Source of the DNA: an uncultured Fodinibius sp.
Lineage (GTDB): Bacteria > Bacteroidota > Rhodothermia > Balneolales > Balneolaceae
Assembly: GCA_913056235.1 (NCBI GenBank)
Contig: CAJXMW010000001.1
Location: forward strand, 62,001-126,000
Direction: 5' to 3'
Length of the DNA: 64,000 bases
Shown here: piece after piece, positions 37,910 through 47,202 of the stretch
How positions within the stretch are numbered: the stretch's first letter is position 1
Layout: each line of letters starts with the position of its first letter
The notes under the pieces: model-generated
Database searches by the model: none
What the model saw: only the letters and a program-made list of their open reading frames with translations
What the model was told of the DNA's origin: nothing
Made by a program: the position numbers and the translations under genes

Positions 37910-40402
37910 ATGGCTGAAACCCAAAAACAGGGTCCTAATACTTCAGTAGAAGAAACTGAACGAAAATCCGATATCACCCACCGGCGACAACCGGATGAGA
38001 TTACTTCTTACCAACGTGAAGACCAACAAGTGGTCTTTCGATCTGAAAATGGGATCGAACTCAGGATCACGATACATACTCCCGAGATCTTTCAGCTTAA
38101 ATATGTGTTCGAAGGCGACCAACCTACTGACTTTTCCTATGCCATTGATCCCAATTTCAACCCCGACCGAGCCGATTATCTATTTAATAAAAGTGAAAAC
38201 TATTTTTACATCACTACGTCTGCCCTGCAGTGTCGCATAAGCAGAGAAAACATGAAGGTTGATTTCCTGGATTCAGAAGGTCAGTTGATCTGCAAAGACA
38301 AGCAGGGCTTTTCGCGCCGCGATACGCTGATGAAAGGAATCACCGAAGTGAAAGTGAGCAAAGAGGCCCCAAAAGATACCACCTATTTTGGTCTGGGCGA
38401 TAAGGTTATCAACGGAAATCTGCGCGGCCACAAATTTGAAAACTGGAACACCGATTCCTATGCCTACGAGCGCGGCGATGATCCTTTGTACCGCAGCATC
38501 CCCTTTTATGCAGCCGTGACCGATGGCAAAGCTTACGGCATTTTTCTGGATAACACCTATCGCTCGTTTTTTGATTTCGATTCCAAAGAGGATAACACCA
38601 CCAGTTTTTCAGCAGCCGGTGGTACTATGAACTATTACTTCATTTATGGACCGGAACTAACGACGGTTACCGAGCGATATACCCAGCTCACCGGCACGCC
38701 CGAGCTGCCCCCCATGTGGGCTTTGGGATATCACCAGTGCCGATGGAGCTACTTCCCCGAATCACGAGTCAAAGAGCTGGCACAGGATTTTCGCAACAAG
38801 CAGATTCCCTGTGATGCTCTCTACCTGGATATCGACTACATGGATGACTACCGGGTCTTCACCTGGAATAATGAGCGTTTCCCCGATCCAAAGAAAATGA
38901 TTGATGATCTCAAAGAACAGGGCTTTGAGACCATCGTCATGATTGATCCCGGTATCAAAGTGGATGATGATTACGAGGTGTACCGGCAGGGACTCGAAAA
39001 TGATTACTTTTGCAAGCGTCCCGATGGCGACTTGATGATTGGTCCTGTGTGGCCGCCGAAAACTGTTTTCCCCGACTATACAAATCCAGAAGTTCGCAAC
39101 TGGTGGGCCGACTTGTATCAGGATCTAATGAACCAAAAAGGTGTCAGCGGTGTCTGGAACGACATGAATGAGCCGGCTGTCTTTGAGGTTGAGAAAAAGA
39201 CCTTTCCCGATGACATTCGGCATCATTTTGACGGGCATCCCGCCAGCCACAAAAAGGCCCACAATATTTATGGGATGCAGATGGCGCGAGCATCCTACCA
39301 AGGAATCAAAAAACATAACAAAGCCAAGCGTCCCTTTCTGCTGACGCGTGCAAACTTTGCCGGCGGCCAGCGGTATGCTGCGCTCTGGACCGGCGACAAC
39401 ATTGCCAACTGGGATCATCTGCGATTAGCCAATGAACAGTGCCAGCGGTTGAGCATCTCCGGATTTTCGTTTGTGGGTACCGATATCGGAGGCTTCGTCA
39501 AAGATCCAAGTCCCGAACTTTTTAGCCGTTGGCTGCAGCTCAGCGTGTTTCATCCGCTATTCCGCAATCACACTATGGGATACAAGATGGAAGGGGCAGC
39601 GGCCGTCAAAGAGGATCAGGTTGAGCAAAAAAAGAAGGAGACCAACAGCGACCAAGAGCCATGGACGTTCGGCTCTAGATATACCGATATCAACCGGTCG
39701 GCTATCGAGCTTCGATACCGGCTGCTGCACTATTTATACACTGCTTTCAGAAAGTACGTACAGCACGGCACCCCCATTCTTCGTCCGCTTGCCTACTACG
39801 ATCAGTCCGATCCTGAAAGCTTGTCAAATATCGATGAATTTTTATTCGGAGATCAGATCCTGGTCTCACCGGTACTGCATCACAAAAAACGCACGGTAGA
39901 CACCTATTTTCCTGAGGGCGTATGGTATGACTTTCGTACCAATAAAACGTACGAGGGACCATCGGAGCATAAAATCGATGCCCCACTTGAAGAGATCCCA
40001 TTCTTCGTAAAGGCCGGAACCGTGCTGCCCCTTCGGGAAGTGATGCAATACACCAGAGAACGCGACCAGAAACTGCTCGAACTGAATGTTTATTACAGCA
40101 GTTCAGTAACCGAAAGCAAGCTATATGAGGATGGCGAAGAGGGCTATGACTATACCAACGGCGTATATCGACAGACGAACTTTCGGCTGCAACCCGATCC
40201 CAACAATCAAAGGCTGACGCTGGAAGCCCAGCATACGGGCTCTTATATCCCATCGTACCAAAAGGTGAAACTAAATATCATTGGCTTGCCGTACGAACCG
40301 AATCAGATCAGCGTTGACGGTCAGCAGGTAACGTTTTCTGAATCTGAGGATGCCTACACTATCACCGTACAGGCGGGCTTTGAACAACTGGTGATCCAAT
40401 AA
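37910..40402 (+). CDS. Glycoside hydrolase family 31 alpha-glucosidase
   Basis: 830 residues from ATG 37910 (a longer frame opens at 37814 but lacks family similarity). It has the GH31 N-terminal beta-sandwich, the catalytic barrel with nucleophile Asp418 in VWNDMNEPAVFE and acid/base Asp525 in FVGTDIGGF, the LDIDYMDDYRVFTW block and the C-terminal beta domains. No signal peptide is visible, so it is probably cytoplasmic and cleaves alpha-glucosides such as maltose or isomaltose. It lies 158 bases after the porin; shared control with the glycerol genes is possible but unproven. Confidence 0.93.
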   Translation: MAETQKQGPNTSVEETERKSDITHRRQPDEITSYQREDQQVVFRSENGIELRITIHTPEIFQLKYVFEGDQPTDFSYAIDPNFNPDRADYLFNKSENYFYITTSALQCRISRENMKVDFLDSEGQLICKDKQGFSRRDTLMKGITEVKVSKEAPKDTTYFGLGDKVINGNLRGHKFENWNTDSYAYERGDDPLYRSIPFYAAVTDGKAYGIFLDNTYRSFFDFDSKEDNTTSFSAAGGTMNYYFIYGPELTTVTERYTQLTGTPELPPMWALGYHQCRWSYFPESRVKELAQDFRNKQIPCDALYLDIDYMDDYRVFTWNNERFPDPKKMIDDLKEQGFETIVMIDPGIKVDDDYEVYRQGLENDYFCKRPDGDLMIGPVWPPKTVFPDYTNPEVRNWWADLYQDLMNQKGVSGVWNDMNEPAVFEVEKKTFPDDIRHHFDGHPASHKKAHNIYGMQMARASYQGIKKHNKAKRPFLLTRANFAGGQRYAALWTGDNIANWDHLRLANEQCQRLSISGFSFVGTDIGGFVKDPSPELFSRWLQLSVFHPLFRNHTMGYKMEGAAAVKEDQVEQKKKETNSDQEPWTFGSRYTDINRSAIELRYRLLHYLYTAFRKYVQHGTPILRPLAYYDQSDPESLSNIDEFLFGDQILVSPVLHHKKRTVDTYFPEGVWYDFRTNKTYEGPSEHKIDAPLEEIPFFVKAGTVLPLREVMQYTRERDQKLLELNVYYSSSVTESKLYEDGEEGYDYTNGVYRQTNFRLQPDPNNQRLTLEAQHTGSYIPSYQKVKLNIIGLPYEPNQISVDGQQVTFSESEDAYTITVQAGFEQLVIQ

Positions 40403-40630
40403 ACCTCTACCGTGTCGGGGTAGCGCGATATCCGATAATCGGCTGCAAAAATTTTCTGACGATTTCTACCCGCGGCATCAGGATGTGATCATGCTTGTTA
40501 ATATGCTTAGCCAGCGACGGCTTACGGTTATCATCAAAAAAAGTCAAGAAAAATTAGGCATCCAAGCCCGGCTTTATGAAGCTGTCGATCTTGTCGGAAG
40601 CCCGAAATATATTTTAGTTCGTAATGGTCC

Positions 40631-40657
40631 TCTCTCCAAGCAGTGAGAGACTTTTTT
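40631..40657 (+). terminator. Terminator-like hairpin
   Basis: TCTCTC (40631-40636), an 8-base loop, GAGAGA (40645-40650), then CTTTTTT. Short stem but with a good T-run; it would end transcription of the GH31 gene or of the short remnant overlapping it. Confidence 0.6.
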
Positions 40658-40709
40658 GCAGCAATGAATGTCTCAGCACACATCTCATTTTGGGAAGTCT
40701 CAAATTATA

Positions 40710-40726
40710 TGATATCTATGATATCA
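40710..40726. promoter_or_regulatory. Perfect inverted repeat upstream of the DUF3298 gene
   Basis: TGATATC-TAT-GATATCA, a 7+3+7 perfect palindrome 21 bases before the start codon; a candidate operator. Confidence 0.35.
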
Positions 40727-40747
40727 CCGTAAAAAATACTGTTGATC

Positions 40748-41572
40748 ATGAGGTATGTACTGCTTTTGGGGCTTTGGGGCGCCATCATCTTGGGATGCAC
40801 TGAATTAGATCGTGATCGTTGCCTTGACCGTGGCGGCCAATGGGATGAAGCCAGCCAACAATGCGTTGAACAACACACGGCCGACAGCTCCCTGGTCGAA
40901 AAGGATTCCACCCGCTATTATACCTACCACATCAACTATCCCTCCCTCAATCGGACCGACTCGCTGATCCGTAATAAAACCCGCGCCTTTGCCCGCGAGC
41001 ACAAACAGCAATTTTTGTCGCTTTTCGAGCGCGACAGCATGCCCCGATCGGCCAGCTATCCCTGGGAATTTCGGTTGGACTACTCCATACAAGACTCGGC
41101 AAAGTCATTTGTGAGCATCCTCGCCAACGGCTATGCCTTCAGCGGTGGTGCGCACGGCAACCATTTCTTTACCACCATCAACCTTGATCGGCGCTCAGAC
41201 CGCCTGCTACAGCTCAAAGACTTGCTGGCTGACTCTGCAGCACTAGCTCCAATCAGCCAATTTGTGCAACGGGAACTAACCAAAAAACTGCTTACCCAAT
41301 TTGATACCCAGGATGATAAACAGGCTATTGCCGCTAACAAAGAACGCATCCGGCAGTGGGTGGAGGAAGGCACCGTCCCCAACCCTGAGAATTATCAATA
41401 TTTCTGCCTGGCCGAGCCGGTCAATGGGCATCCGACGGGCATCACCTTTCTGTTTCCGCCTTATCAGGTAGCACCCTATGCGGCTGGTGAACAACGTATA
41501 TTTGTACCAGCATCGGTATTTGCCGACCAGCTCAACATCCGCTATCGAGATTGGTTTGGAGTTCAATACTAA
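40748..41572 (+). CDS. DUF3298-type lipoprotein
   Basis: 274 residues from ATG 40748 (a TTG two codons upstream is also possible). Lipobox AIILGC gives an early lipid-anchored Cys; a Cys-rich patch (RDRCLDRGGQWDEASQQC) follows. The remainder has the DUF4163/DUF3298 arrangement seen in RsiV-like proteins, with GYAFSGGAHGNHFFTTINLD as the signature and a final YQVAPYAAGEQRIFVP strand. The family binds cell-wall-directed ligands such as lysozyme in some species. Role here unknown. Confidence 0.72.
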   Translation: MRYVLLLGLWGAIILGCTELDRDRCLDRGGQWDEASQQCVEQHTADSSLVEKDSTRYYTYHINYPSLNRTDSLIRNKTRAFAREHKQQFLSLFERDSMPRSASYPWEFRLDYSIQDSAKSFVSILANGYAFSGGAHGNHFFTTINLDRRSDRLLQLKDLLADSAALAPISQFVQRELTKKLLTQFDTQDDKQAIAANKERIRQWVEEGTVPNPENYQYFCLAEPVNGHPTGITFLFPPYQVAPYAAGEQRIFVPASVFADQLNIRYRDWFGVQY

Positions 41573-41682
41573 AAAGGATTCCATCTGACCAAGATTAGAA
41601 TACCTTTAACCATGACCAAAATCGTGCTTTATTTGCGGAATTACGCTATTATAGGTTGCATCTACAGACAAACTTTACACAG

Positions 41683-43542
41683 ATGGGCAAAAACGAAATC
41701 AATACTGATACCAACGGGAAGCGGGCGACGGATGACAACCCTATGAATGCTAGCCTCCAAAAGCGCATTAAAGAGCAGTCGTGCCTTTACAGCATAATCA
41801 ACTTAAAACAAGACCTTTCCATAGAAAACCTACTGAGCAAAGCATCCACAATCTTACCCGAAGGCTGGCATACACCCGAAAAAACGGCTGTTTCGCTGGA
41901 GTTTGACGGCAACAAGTATGCGACGCCCAATTTCGAAAAAAAGCCCCATCGCATGTCTGCGGAAAGGGAGATCAGAACAGGACGTCCCCTTACAGCCACA
42001 ATTGTGCATTTGGAGGACAATTCCACGGGGGATGGGAATCAGTTTTTGAAGGAAGAACAGGCCTTGCTTGATGCCGTGCTTAATCACCTGGCCTTGCGCA
42101 TGGACCGGATCCTCGCTAAGCAGGAGATGAAAGAAAAACAACAGCAATTGGACAAGGCCTACCAGTTGGCCCGCATTGGCTCCTGGGAGTTTGACATGCA
42201 TACGCATGAGCTGTCGTGGTCACCAGTTACCAAACAAGTACACGGATTTGGGCCGGAGCATAAGCCAGATGTTGAGCACACCATCAACCTGTTTAAGGAG
42301 GGCAAACACCGTGATACATTTGCCCAAGCAGCCTATGATGCCATTCATCATGAGAAACCGTTTGATGTGGAGCTGAAAATCATCAGCGGGCAGGGTGATG
42401 AGCGCTGGGTACGAGCTACCGGAGAACCTGAGTATAACGATGACGGGAGATGTACTCATTTTTACGGCATCAGCCAGAATGTGACGGACCGGCGGCAGGC
42501 CGAAGAAGAGCTGCAGCTCAGGGAGCGGCGCTTCAAGTCGATGGTGCAGGACGGTTCGGACCTGATCGTGATTCTTGACGCCAATGCCAACTACCAATAT
42601 GTAAGTCCAACTTCAGAGTCGGTCCTGGGAATTCCAGCGGAAGATTTTGTCGGCACCAATGCCTTTGACTACATTCACGAGGATGACCGCGAGAGGATAC
42701 AGAATTTGCTGGAAAACCTAGATGCGAATGAGCGCATCAACATCCCACCCTATCGCTTTCTCGATTCGGAAGACAACTGGCGGTGGATAGAAACCACATT
42801 GACTGACATGACCGAAGATCCGGCCGTGGGTGGACTGGTCGCCAATTCGCGAGATGTTACCAAGCAGATCCGTCAGCAGAAAAAGAACCAAGAAGCATTA
42901 AAAGAAAAAGAAACCCTGCTTGCCGAAATCCATCACCGCGTCAAAAACAACCTTGCAGTGGTCTCCGGCATGATGCAACTACAGGCCTCGGAAGAAGAAA
43001 ATAAGACTATTAAAGATAAGTTGTTTGACGGTATCGTTCGCATTAAAACGATGGCCAACATACACGAGCAGCTATACCAGTCGAACAGTTTTTCGCGGTT
43101 GGAATTTGCTGAAAACATTCGATCCCTGACTACCAACATTCATACGACCTTTCAGTCAAAGACCGATATTACCATCGACTTCGACTGCAAACCGGTAAAG
43201 TTGAATATCAACCAGGCTATTCCCTGCTCGCTTATTGTCAATGAAGTGTTGACCAATGTTTTTAAGCATGCTTTTCCAGATCGGGAAAAGGGGCACCTCA
43301 TGATTCAATTGTCTGAACACACGAATGATAACCATATTCAGCTATCCATAACCGATAATGGGATAGGCCTTCCGCAGGGTGTTGCGAACGGCGCAGGCGG
43401 CTCGCTGGGCCTCAGCCTTATTGATGTGCTCTCCCAACAGTTGGAAGCCAGCTATACCTATGAAGCCACCGACAATGGAACCGTGTTCAGTATTGGTTTT
43501 ACTAAAGACGAGAAGAACGGTATTGGGAATCATTATTTGTAG
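41683..43542 (+). CDS. Orphan PAS-domain histidine kinase (HisKA_2/HWE-like)
   Basis: 619 residues from ATG 41683; a TTG-initiated frame adds nine. A short N-terminal GAF-like region, then two PAS domains with PAC tails (about residues 165-275 and 285-400), a HisKA_2 dimerisation helix with phosphoacceptor His in LLAEIHHRVKNNLAVVSGMMQLQ, and an ATPase domain with N-box NEVLTNVFKHAF, DNGIGLP and SLGLSLIDVLS. It is soluble with no transmembrane helix. No response regulator is adjacent, so it is an orphan sensor. Confidence 0.9.
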   Translation: MGKNEINTDTNGKRATDDNPMNASLQKRIKEQSCLYSIINLKQDLSIENLLSKASTILPEGWHTPEKTAVSLEFDGNKYATPNFEKKPHRMSAEREIRTGRPLTATIVHLEDNSTGDGNQFLKEEQALLDAVLNHLALRMDRILAKQEMKEKQQQLDKAYQLARIGSWEFDMHTHELSWSPVTKQVHGFGPEHKPDVEHTINLFKEGKHRDTFAQAAYDAIHHEKPFDVELKIISGQGDERWVRATGEPEYNDDGRCTHFYGISQNVTDRRQAEEELQLRERRFKSMVQDGSDLIVILDANANYQYVSPTSESVLGIPAEDFVGTNAFDYIHEDDRERIQNLLENLDANERINIPPYRFLDSEDNWRWIETTLTDMTEDPAVGGLVANSRDVTKQIRQQKKNQEALKEKETLLAEIHHRVKNNLAVVSGMMQLQASEEENKTIKDKLFDGIVRIKTMANIHEQLYQSNSFSRLEFAENIRSLTTNIHTTFQSKTDITIDFDCKPVKLNINQAIPCSLIVNEVLTNVFKHAFPDREKGHLMIQLSEHTNDNHIQLSITDNGIGLPQGVANGAGGSLGLSLIDVLSQQLEASYTYEATDNGTVFSIGFTKDEKNGIGNHYL

Positions 43543-43703
43543 TTGCATAAGCTACCAAAAGATGGCCCTATCCGAATAGATGCCGAACAATCCCTATCTG
43601 GAGGGTAGGGAAATCGATCTTGGTTTGGGGATCGGTGGGGGCGGGGCTCCATTCCCTAACTTCTGCCCCACTCCTGTTCTCTCTATTTTCTGACCAACTC
43701 CTG

Positions 43704-43740
43704 TCCTCTCCCTAACATTAAGGAGAGGAGCTCTTTTTTT
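43704..43740 (+). terminator. Intrinsic terminator after the PAS kinase
   Basis: TCCTCTCC (43704-43711) pairs with GGAGAGGA (43722-43729), followed by GCTC and a run of seven T. Confidence 0.75.
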
Positions 43741-43801
43741 GGACTATAATCTTTAATCAACGAGTTTCTTCCCCTGCCTGGAGGGAGAAAACAAAAGAGG
43801 G

Positions 43802-44686
43802 TCACACGCGACCCGGACTTTTAAACACCTGGTCGTGATTCCAGACGATATAATCAACGGAGGGCTCATACACACCGCGAACGGGTGACGAAATTTTATC
43901 TCCGTGGAACCGCCCCAGCCACAAGTCGAACCCATCGGTGCCTACCACTTTTTCGGATACCTTAAACTGACGGTCTTCATCGAGGGTAAAGGCACCCAGA
44001 TCAAATAGCTTATGGTGGAGCGTACAAAGCGCTATTCCATTGGTGATATCATCCGGTCCGCCGGCGCTGTGCCACTTGATATGGGCGGCCTCAATGCAAA
44101 GTGTTTTTGCTCCCATCCGAACATCAAAATCACATACCGCACAACGGTACTGATAGGCCTGCAACACATTGTGCCTAAACTGGGGATCGCGTTTTTTTCG
44201 ACTGACAACCTGTTCCCCGAGCGTGAGGCCGGTTTCGTGGATGATATCTTCGTGAATGGTATCGGGAAAATGAGCATCCAACAGTTGGGAGCAGATCTTA
44301 TTAATGGCCGATGGATGCTCCCTCAAAAAATCGTAAACCTCCGGCTTAAACCCGGCCCGGATGTCTTTCTCCCGAAGATCCGTTTTTCGCACCCCGCCAC
44401 TGCTATTGAGAACCAGCTTATCCCCTCTTTCCACTTCCCACATCCCATCGTTCTGCAACCGCCAAAACGGGTAGTGGGTATTACCGGCATTTCGCGGGGT
44501 CCCAAATTCAGTTAGTAATTCTTCCAGCTTGGGGTCGACCTCTTTATACCGCAACAGACGCTTATCATTATTCTGCAGGTACCCAATCGCCAACAGTACC
44601 AGCAAAGGCTTGTGAGGTGCCCGGCGGTCTCCATTTTTCCAAATCGTCAGCGACTGAAATTTCTTTAGTATTTCTTGCTCGGTCAT
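43802..44686 (-). CDS. SBD-HNH type IV restriction endonuclease (predicted phosphorothioate-dependent)
   Basis: 294 residues. The N-terminal region (IWKNGDRRAPHKPLLVLLAI...FGTPRN...HYPFWRLQNDGMWEV) has the sulfur-binding-domain pattern of ScoMcrA-like enzymes that recognise phosphorothioate-modified DNA. The C-terminal HNH/McrA nuclease has Cys182-x2-Cys185 (RCAVCDFD), His202 in EAAHIKWHSAGG, and CTLHHKLFD (Cys221, His224). Such enzymes cut incoming DNA that carries a foreign backbone modification. No dnd genes are visible here, consistent with a host that does not modify its own DNA this way. Divergent from a second HNH gene. Confidence 0.82.
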   Translation of the reverse strand: MTEQEILKKFQSLTIWKNGDRRAPHKPLLVLLAIGYLQNNDKRLLRYKEVDPKLEELLTEFGTPRNAGNTHYPFWRLQNDGMWEVERGDKLVLNSSGGVRKTDLREKDIRAGFKPEVYDFLREHPSAINKICSQLLDAHFPDTIHEDIIHETGLTLGEQVVSRKKRDPQFRHNVLQAYQYRCAVCDFDVRMGAKTLCIEAAHIKWHSAGGPDDITNGIALCTLHHKLFDLGAFTLDEDRQFKVSEKVVGTDGFDLWLGRFHGDKISSPVRGVYEPSVDYIVWNHDQVFKSPGRV

Positions 44687-44879
44687 TAAAGAACTGTCTC
44701 TTGAACTACATCAAGTGCATATATACAAAGCGGTTAGCAAAGATCAAATAGGTGCTAATATCCATATTCTATTTCAATATTTAATTAATAATTGATTAGA
44801 AAGGATAGTCTGCATTTCTGAAGTAAGAAAAGTATAATGCTAACTGTCGGATTAGAGATTCCCCTAAGTTTTATCTTTT

Positions 44880-45767
44880 ATGGATATTGATAAGCAAGTA
44901 CGTTTGGCCGCTTTTAACTGGCTGACCAATCAAGTAGAGAAACACGGTGATGTGCTCAACCGCGACCTATTGGCACAAGGCTTTACCTTTAAAAATACCC
45001 GAATACCACTTGTTTCACCCCAGGGGATATTCAAACCCAAACAGCTGGATCTTCCTCTGACCATTACCACTTCTCCCAAGGGACCGTACACCGACAGCTT
45101 TGACGAAAATGATTTCCTGCTGTATAAATACCGTGGCACCGACCCTATGCACCGGGACAATGTGGGCCTGCGAAAATGCATGCAGAATGATATCCCACTG
45201 ATCTATTTCCACGGCGTTGTGCCGAGTAAATATTTGGCGGTATGGCCGGTCTATGTGATTGGCGATAATCCCGATGAACTTACGTTCCGTGTTGCTGCAG
45301 ATAATCAGTACGAAATTGACAGCGAAGAAGGTAAAGCGACCGAAAGTAACCAATACCGCAGGGCCTACGTTACCTCCACCGTAAAGCAACGACTGCACCA
45401 GCGGGGATTTCGAGAGCGAGTGATGGCCGCTTACCAATCGCAGTGTGCCTTCTGCCAGCTCAAACATGCCGAACTGCTTGACGCCGCTCATATTATTCCT
45501 GACAACGAGGACGAAGGCGTGCCGTCGGTAAACAATGGACTGGCGTTATGCAAAATTCACCACGCGGCTTTTGACCAGCATATTATCGGTGTTTCCCCGG
45601 AATACCGAATAAAAGTGAAAGAAGATGTGCTGCGAGAAAAAGATGGGCCGATGCTCAAACACGGCATTCAAGAATTGCAGGACCAAAAGTTAATTTTGCC
45701 CAAATCCAAGAACGCTTGGCCAGATCAACAGTTTTTGGATGTTCGGTATCAGAAATTTAAAGCTTGA
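44880..45767 (+). CDS. HNH endonuclease with N-terminal putative DNA-recognition domain
   Basis: 295 residues. The N-terminal 150 residues (PKGPYTDSF...LLYKYRGTDP...LRKCMQNDIPLIYFHGVVPSKYLAVWPVYV) have the beta-rich arrangement seen in front of HNH domains in predicted modification-dependent endonucleases. The C-terminal HNH module is complete: Cys189-x2-Cys192 (QCAFCQL), His204 in LDAAHIIPDNEDEG, then NNGLALCKIHHAAFD (Cys224, His227). The base composition is like the rest of the chromosome, unlike the AT-rich operon that starts 85 bases downstream. It may be the nuclease of that operon or an independent type IV enzyme. Confidence 0.75.
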   Translation: MDIDKQVRLAAFNWLTNQVEKHGDVLNRDLLAQGFTFKNTRIPLVSPQGIFKPKQLDLPLTITTSPKGPYTDSFDENDFLLYKYRGTDPMHRDNVGLRKCMQNDIPLIYFHGVVPSKYLAVWPVYVIGDNPDELTFRVAADNQYEIDSEEGKATESNQYRRAYVTSTVKQRLHQRGFRERVMAAYQSQCAFCQLKHAELLDAAHIIPDNEDEGVPSVNNGLALCKIHHAAFDQHIIGVSPEYRIKVKEDVLREKDGPMLKHGIQELQDQKLILPKSKNAWPDQQFLDVRYQKFKA

Positions 45768-45852
45768 TAATTGAATTACTCAATCTGACCCAAATTATTG
45801 ATTATAGATAAGTAAAAGTTATTTTGTGGAAAAAATTATCCTTTTCAAATAG

Positions 45853-47199
45853 ATGGCTAAAGTAAGTTCACAAATACAACAACGGGATCAGGAGCTTTTC
45901 AAAGTTCTAGGTTCTAAAGGTAAAAATGCATGGTCTTCAAAAGGCCGTATTAAAGATATCCACACCCTTTTCAGGTATCCAGCAGTTATGGTACCTGACA
46001 TGCTAGAAGATTTACTTGAGATACTCTTGGATAGCAATCCTGACATTGAACATATTTTTGATCCTTTTATGGGATCTGGAACAAGTCTTGTCAGCTCTAT
46101 GAAATTTGGTAAAAACTGCTATGGACAGGATATAAACCCTTTAGCAGTACTGGTAGCAAAAGTAAAAACTGGTCCCTTCTTTACTAATGCATTGGAAGAT
46201 AAAATTCCACAGTTATATAATAGAATAGAAGGAGATTCTCATAATTCTATAGAAATCGATTACGATAGATATAACTACTGGTTCACAGAAGAAGTAGCAA
46301 AAAACTTGTCGCGCATATCTAGGGCAATCAGAGGTGAAAAGAACAGACACATCAGAAGATTTTTTTGGGTTAGTCTTGCAGAAACGGTAAGGTTAACCAG
46401 CAATGACAGAACCTCTACTTATAAACTACACAGAAGGTCTGAAGAAGAACTAAAGTCTAGAAAAGTTAACTCCATTAAAAAGTTTAAGTCTATAGTTGAT
46501 GACAACGCTACAGACCTAAGAAATTTTAAAAAAGTCCTTGCAGGAAAAAATCTTTTATCACACGCCCATTATTCTAATAGATTAAAAATCTGGCTGGAAG
46601 ACTCTAAAGAAAAAGTTAAAAGCCGAAAGAAGAATGAATATTATGATTTGTTAGTAACTTCCCCTCCCTATGGAGATAATAAAACTACCGTGCCCTATGG
46701 ACAGCATTCTCACTTACCACTGTTATGGATTGATTTAAAAGATATTGATCAAAAAGTTGACGAATCATATTTAAGAACTCAATCTGAAATTGACAAACTG
46801 AGTATCGGCGGCACGAGAAAAGGGAAACTAAATGATCTAAAAATATCCTTGGTTCAAAAGTCTGACACACTTCAAGAAATTTTTTCCAAGCTAGAGCCAA
46901 AGGCTAACGAGCTCACGAAAAAAGTAGCTTATTTTTATAACGATTTATTTAAAAGTATCGAGAATGCTGTTGGTACCCTAAAACCTAACGGCTATATGGT
47001 TTGGGTAGTTGGAAATCGAAGGGTTGGAGATGTAGAAATACATACTGATAAGATATTATCTGAATTCTTGAGAGGTATTGGAGCAAATTCCATCAAAGAC
47101 CTTAACCGTGAGATTAACCACAAAAGAATGCCCTCAAGGAACAACATTTCTGACACAATGAATCAAGAGAAAATTCTAATTTTTCGAAAAACAAGTTAA
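45853..47199 (+). CDS. DNA methyltransferase (predicted N4-cytosine/N6-adenine) of a three-gene system
   Basis: 448 residues. SAM-binding motif I DPFMGSGT (Asp70 onwards) comes before the catalytic motif IV TSPPYG (269-274), separated by about 190 residues that may hold a target-recognition insert. The order I-insert-IV with a beta-class style motif I is unusual. SPPY favours N4-cytosine, though amino-methyltransferases of both kinds use it. Conserved C-terminal block: LKPNGYMVWVVGNRRVG. It is strongly AT-rich, ends 3 bases before the next gene and is clearly co-transcribed with the GHKL and receiver genes. It would modify host DNA to mark it as self. Confidence 0.82.
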   Translation: MAKVSSQIQQRDQELFKVLGSKGKNAWSSKGRIKDIHTLFRYPAVMVPDMLEDLLEILLDSNPDIEHIFDPFMGSGTSLVSSMKFGKNCYGQDINPLAVLVAKVKTGPFFTNALEDKIPQLYNRIEGDSHNSIEIDYDRYNYWFTEEVAKNLSRISRAIRGEKNRHIRRFFWVSLAETVRLTSNDRTSTYKLHRRSEEELKSRKVNSIKKFKSIVDDNATDLRNFKKVLAGKNLLSHAHYSNRLKIWLEDSKEKVKSRKKNEYYDLLVTSPPYGDNKTTVPYGQHSHLPLLWIDLKDIDQKVDESYLRTQSEIDKLSIGGTRKGKLNDLKISLVQKSDTLQEIFSKLEPKANELTKKVAYFYNDLFKSIENAVGTLKPNGYMVWVVGNRRVGDVEIHTDKILSEFLRGIGANSIKDLNREINHKRMPSRNNISDTMNQEKILIFRKTS

Positions 47200-47202
47200 C
47201 AC

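Larger units (their letters stand above)
40403..40747 (+). other. Intergenic stretch with an unrecognised short coding remnant
   Basis: One frame stays open from about 40420 to a TGA at 40644-40646; its ATG-initiated part (40491) encodes 51 residues, MLVNMLSQRRLTVIIKKSQE followed by KLGIQARLYEAVDLVGSPKY. It looks like protein-coding composition but I do not recognise it, and the start is unclear, so it may be a decayed gene tail. A terminator-like hairpin follows directly. Confidence 0.3.
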
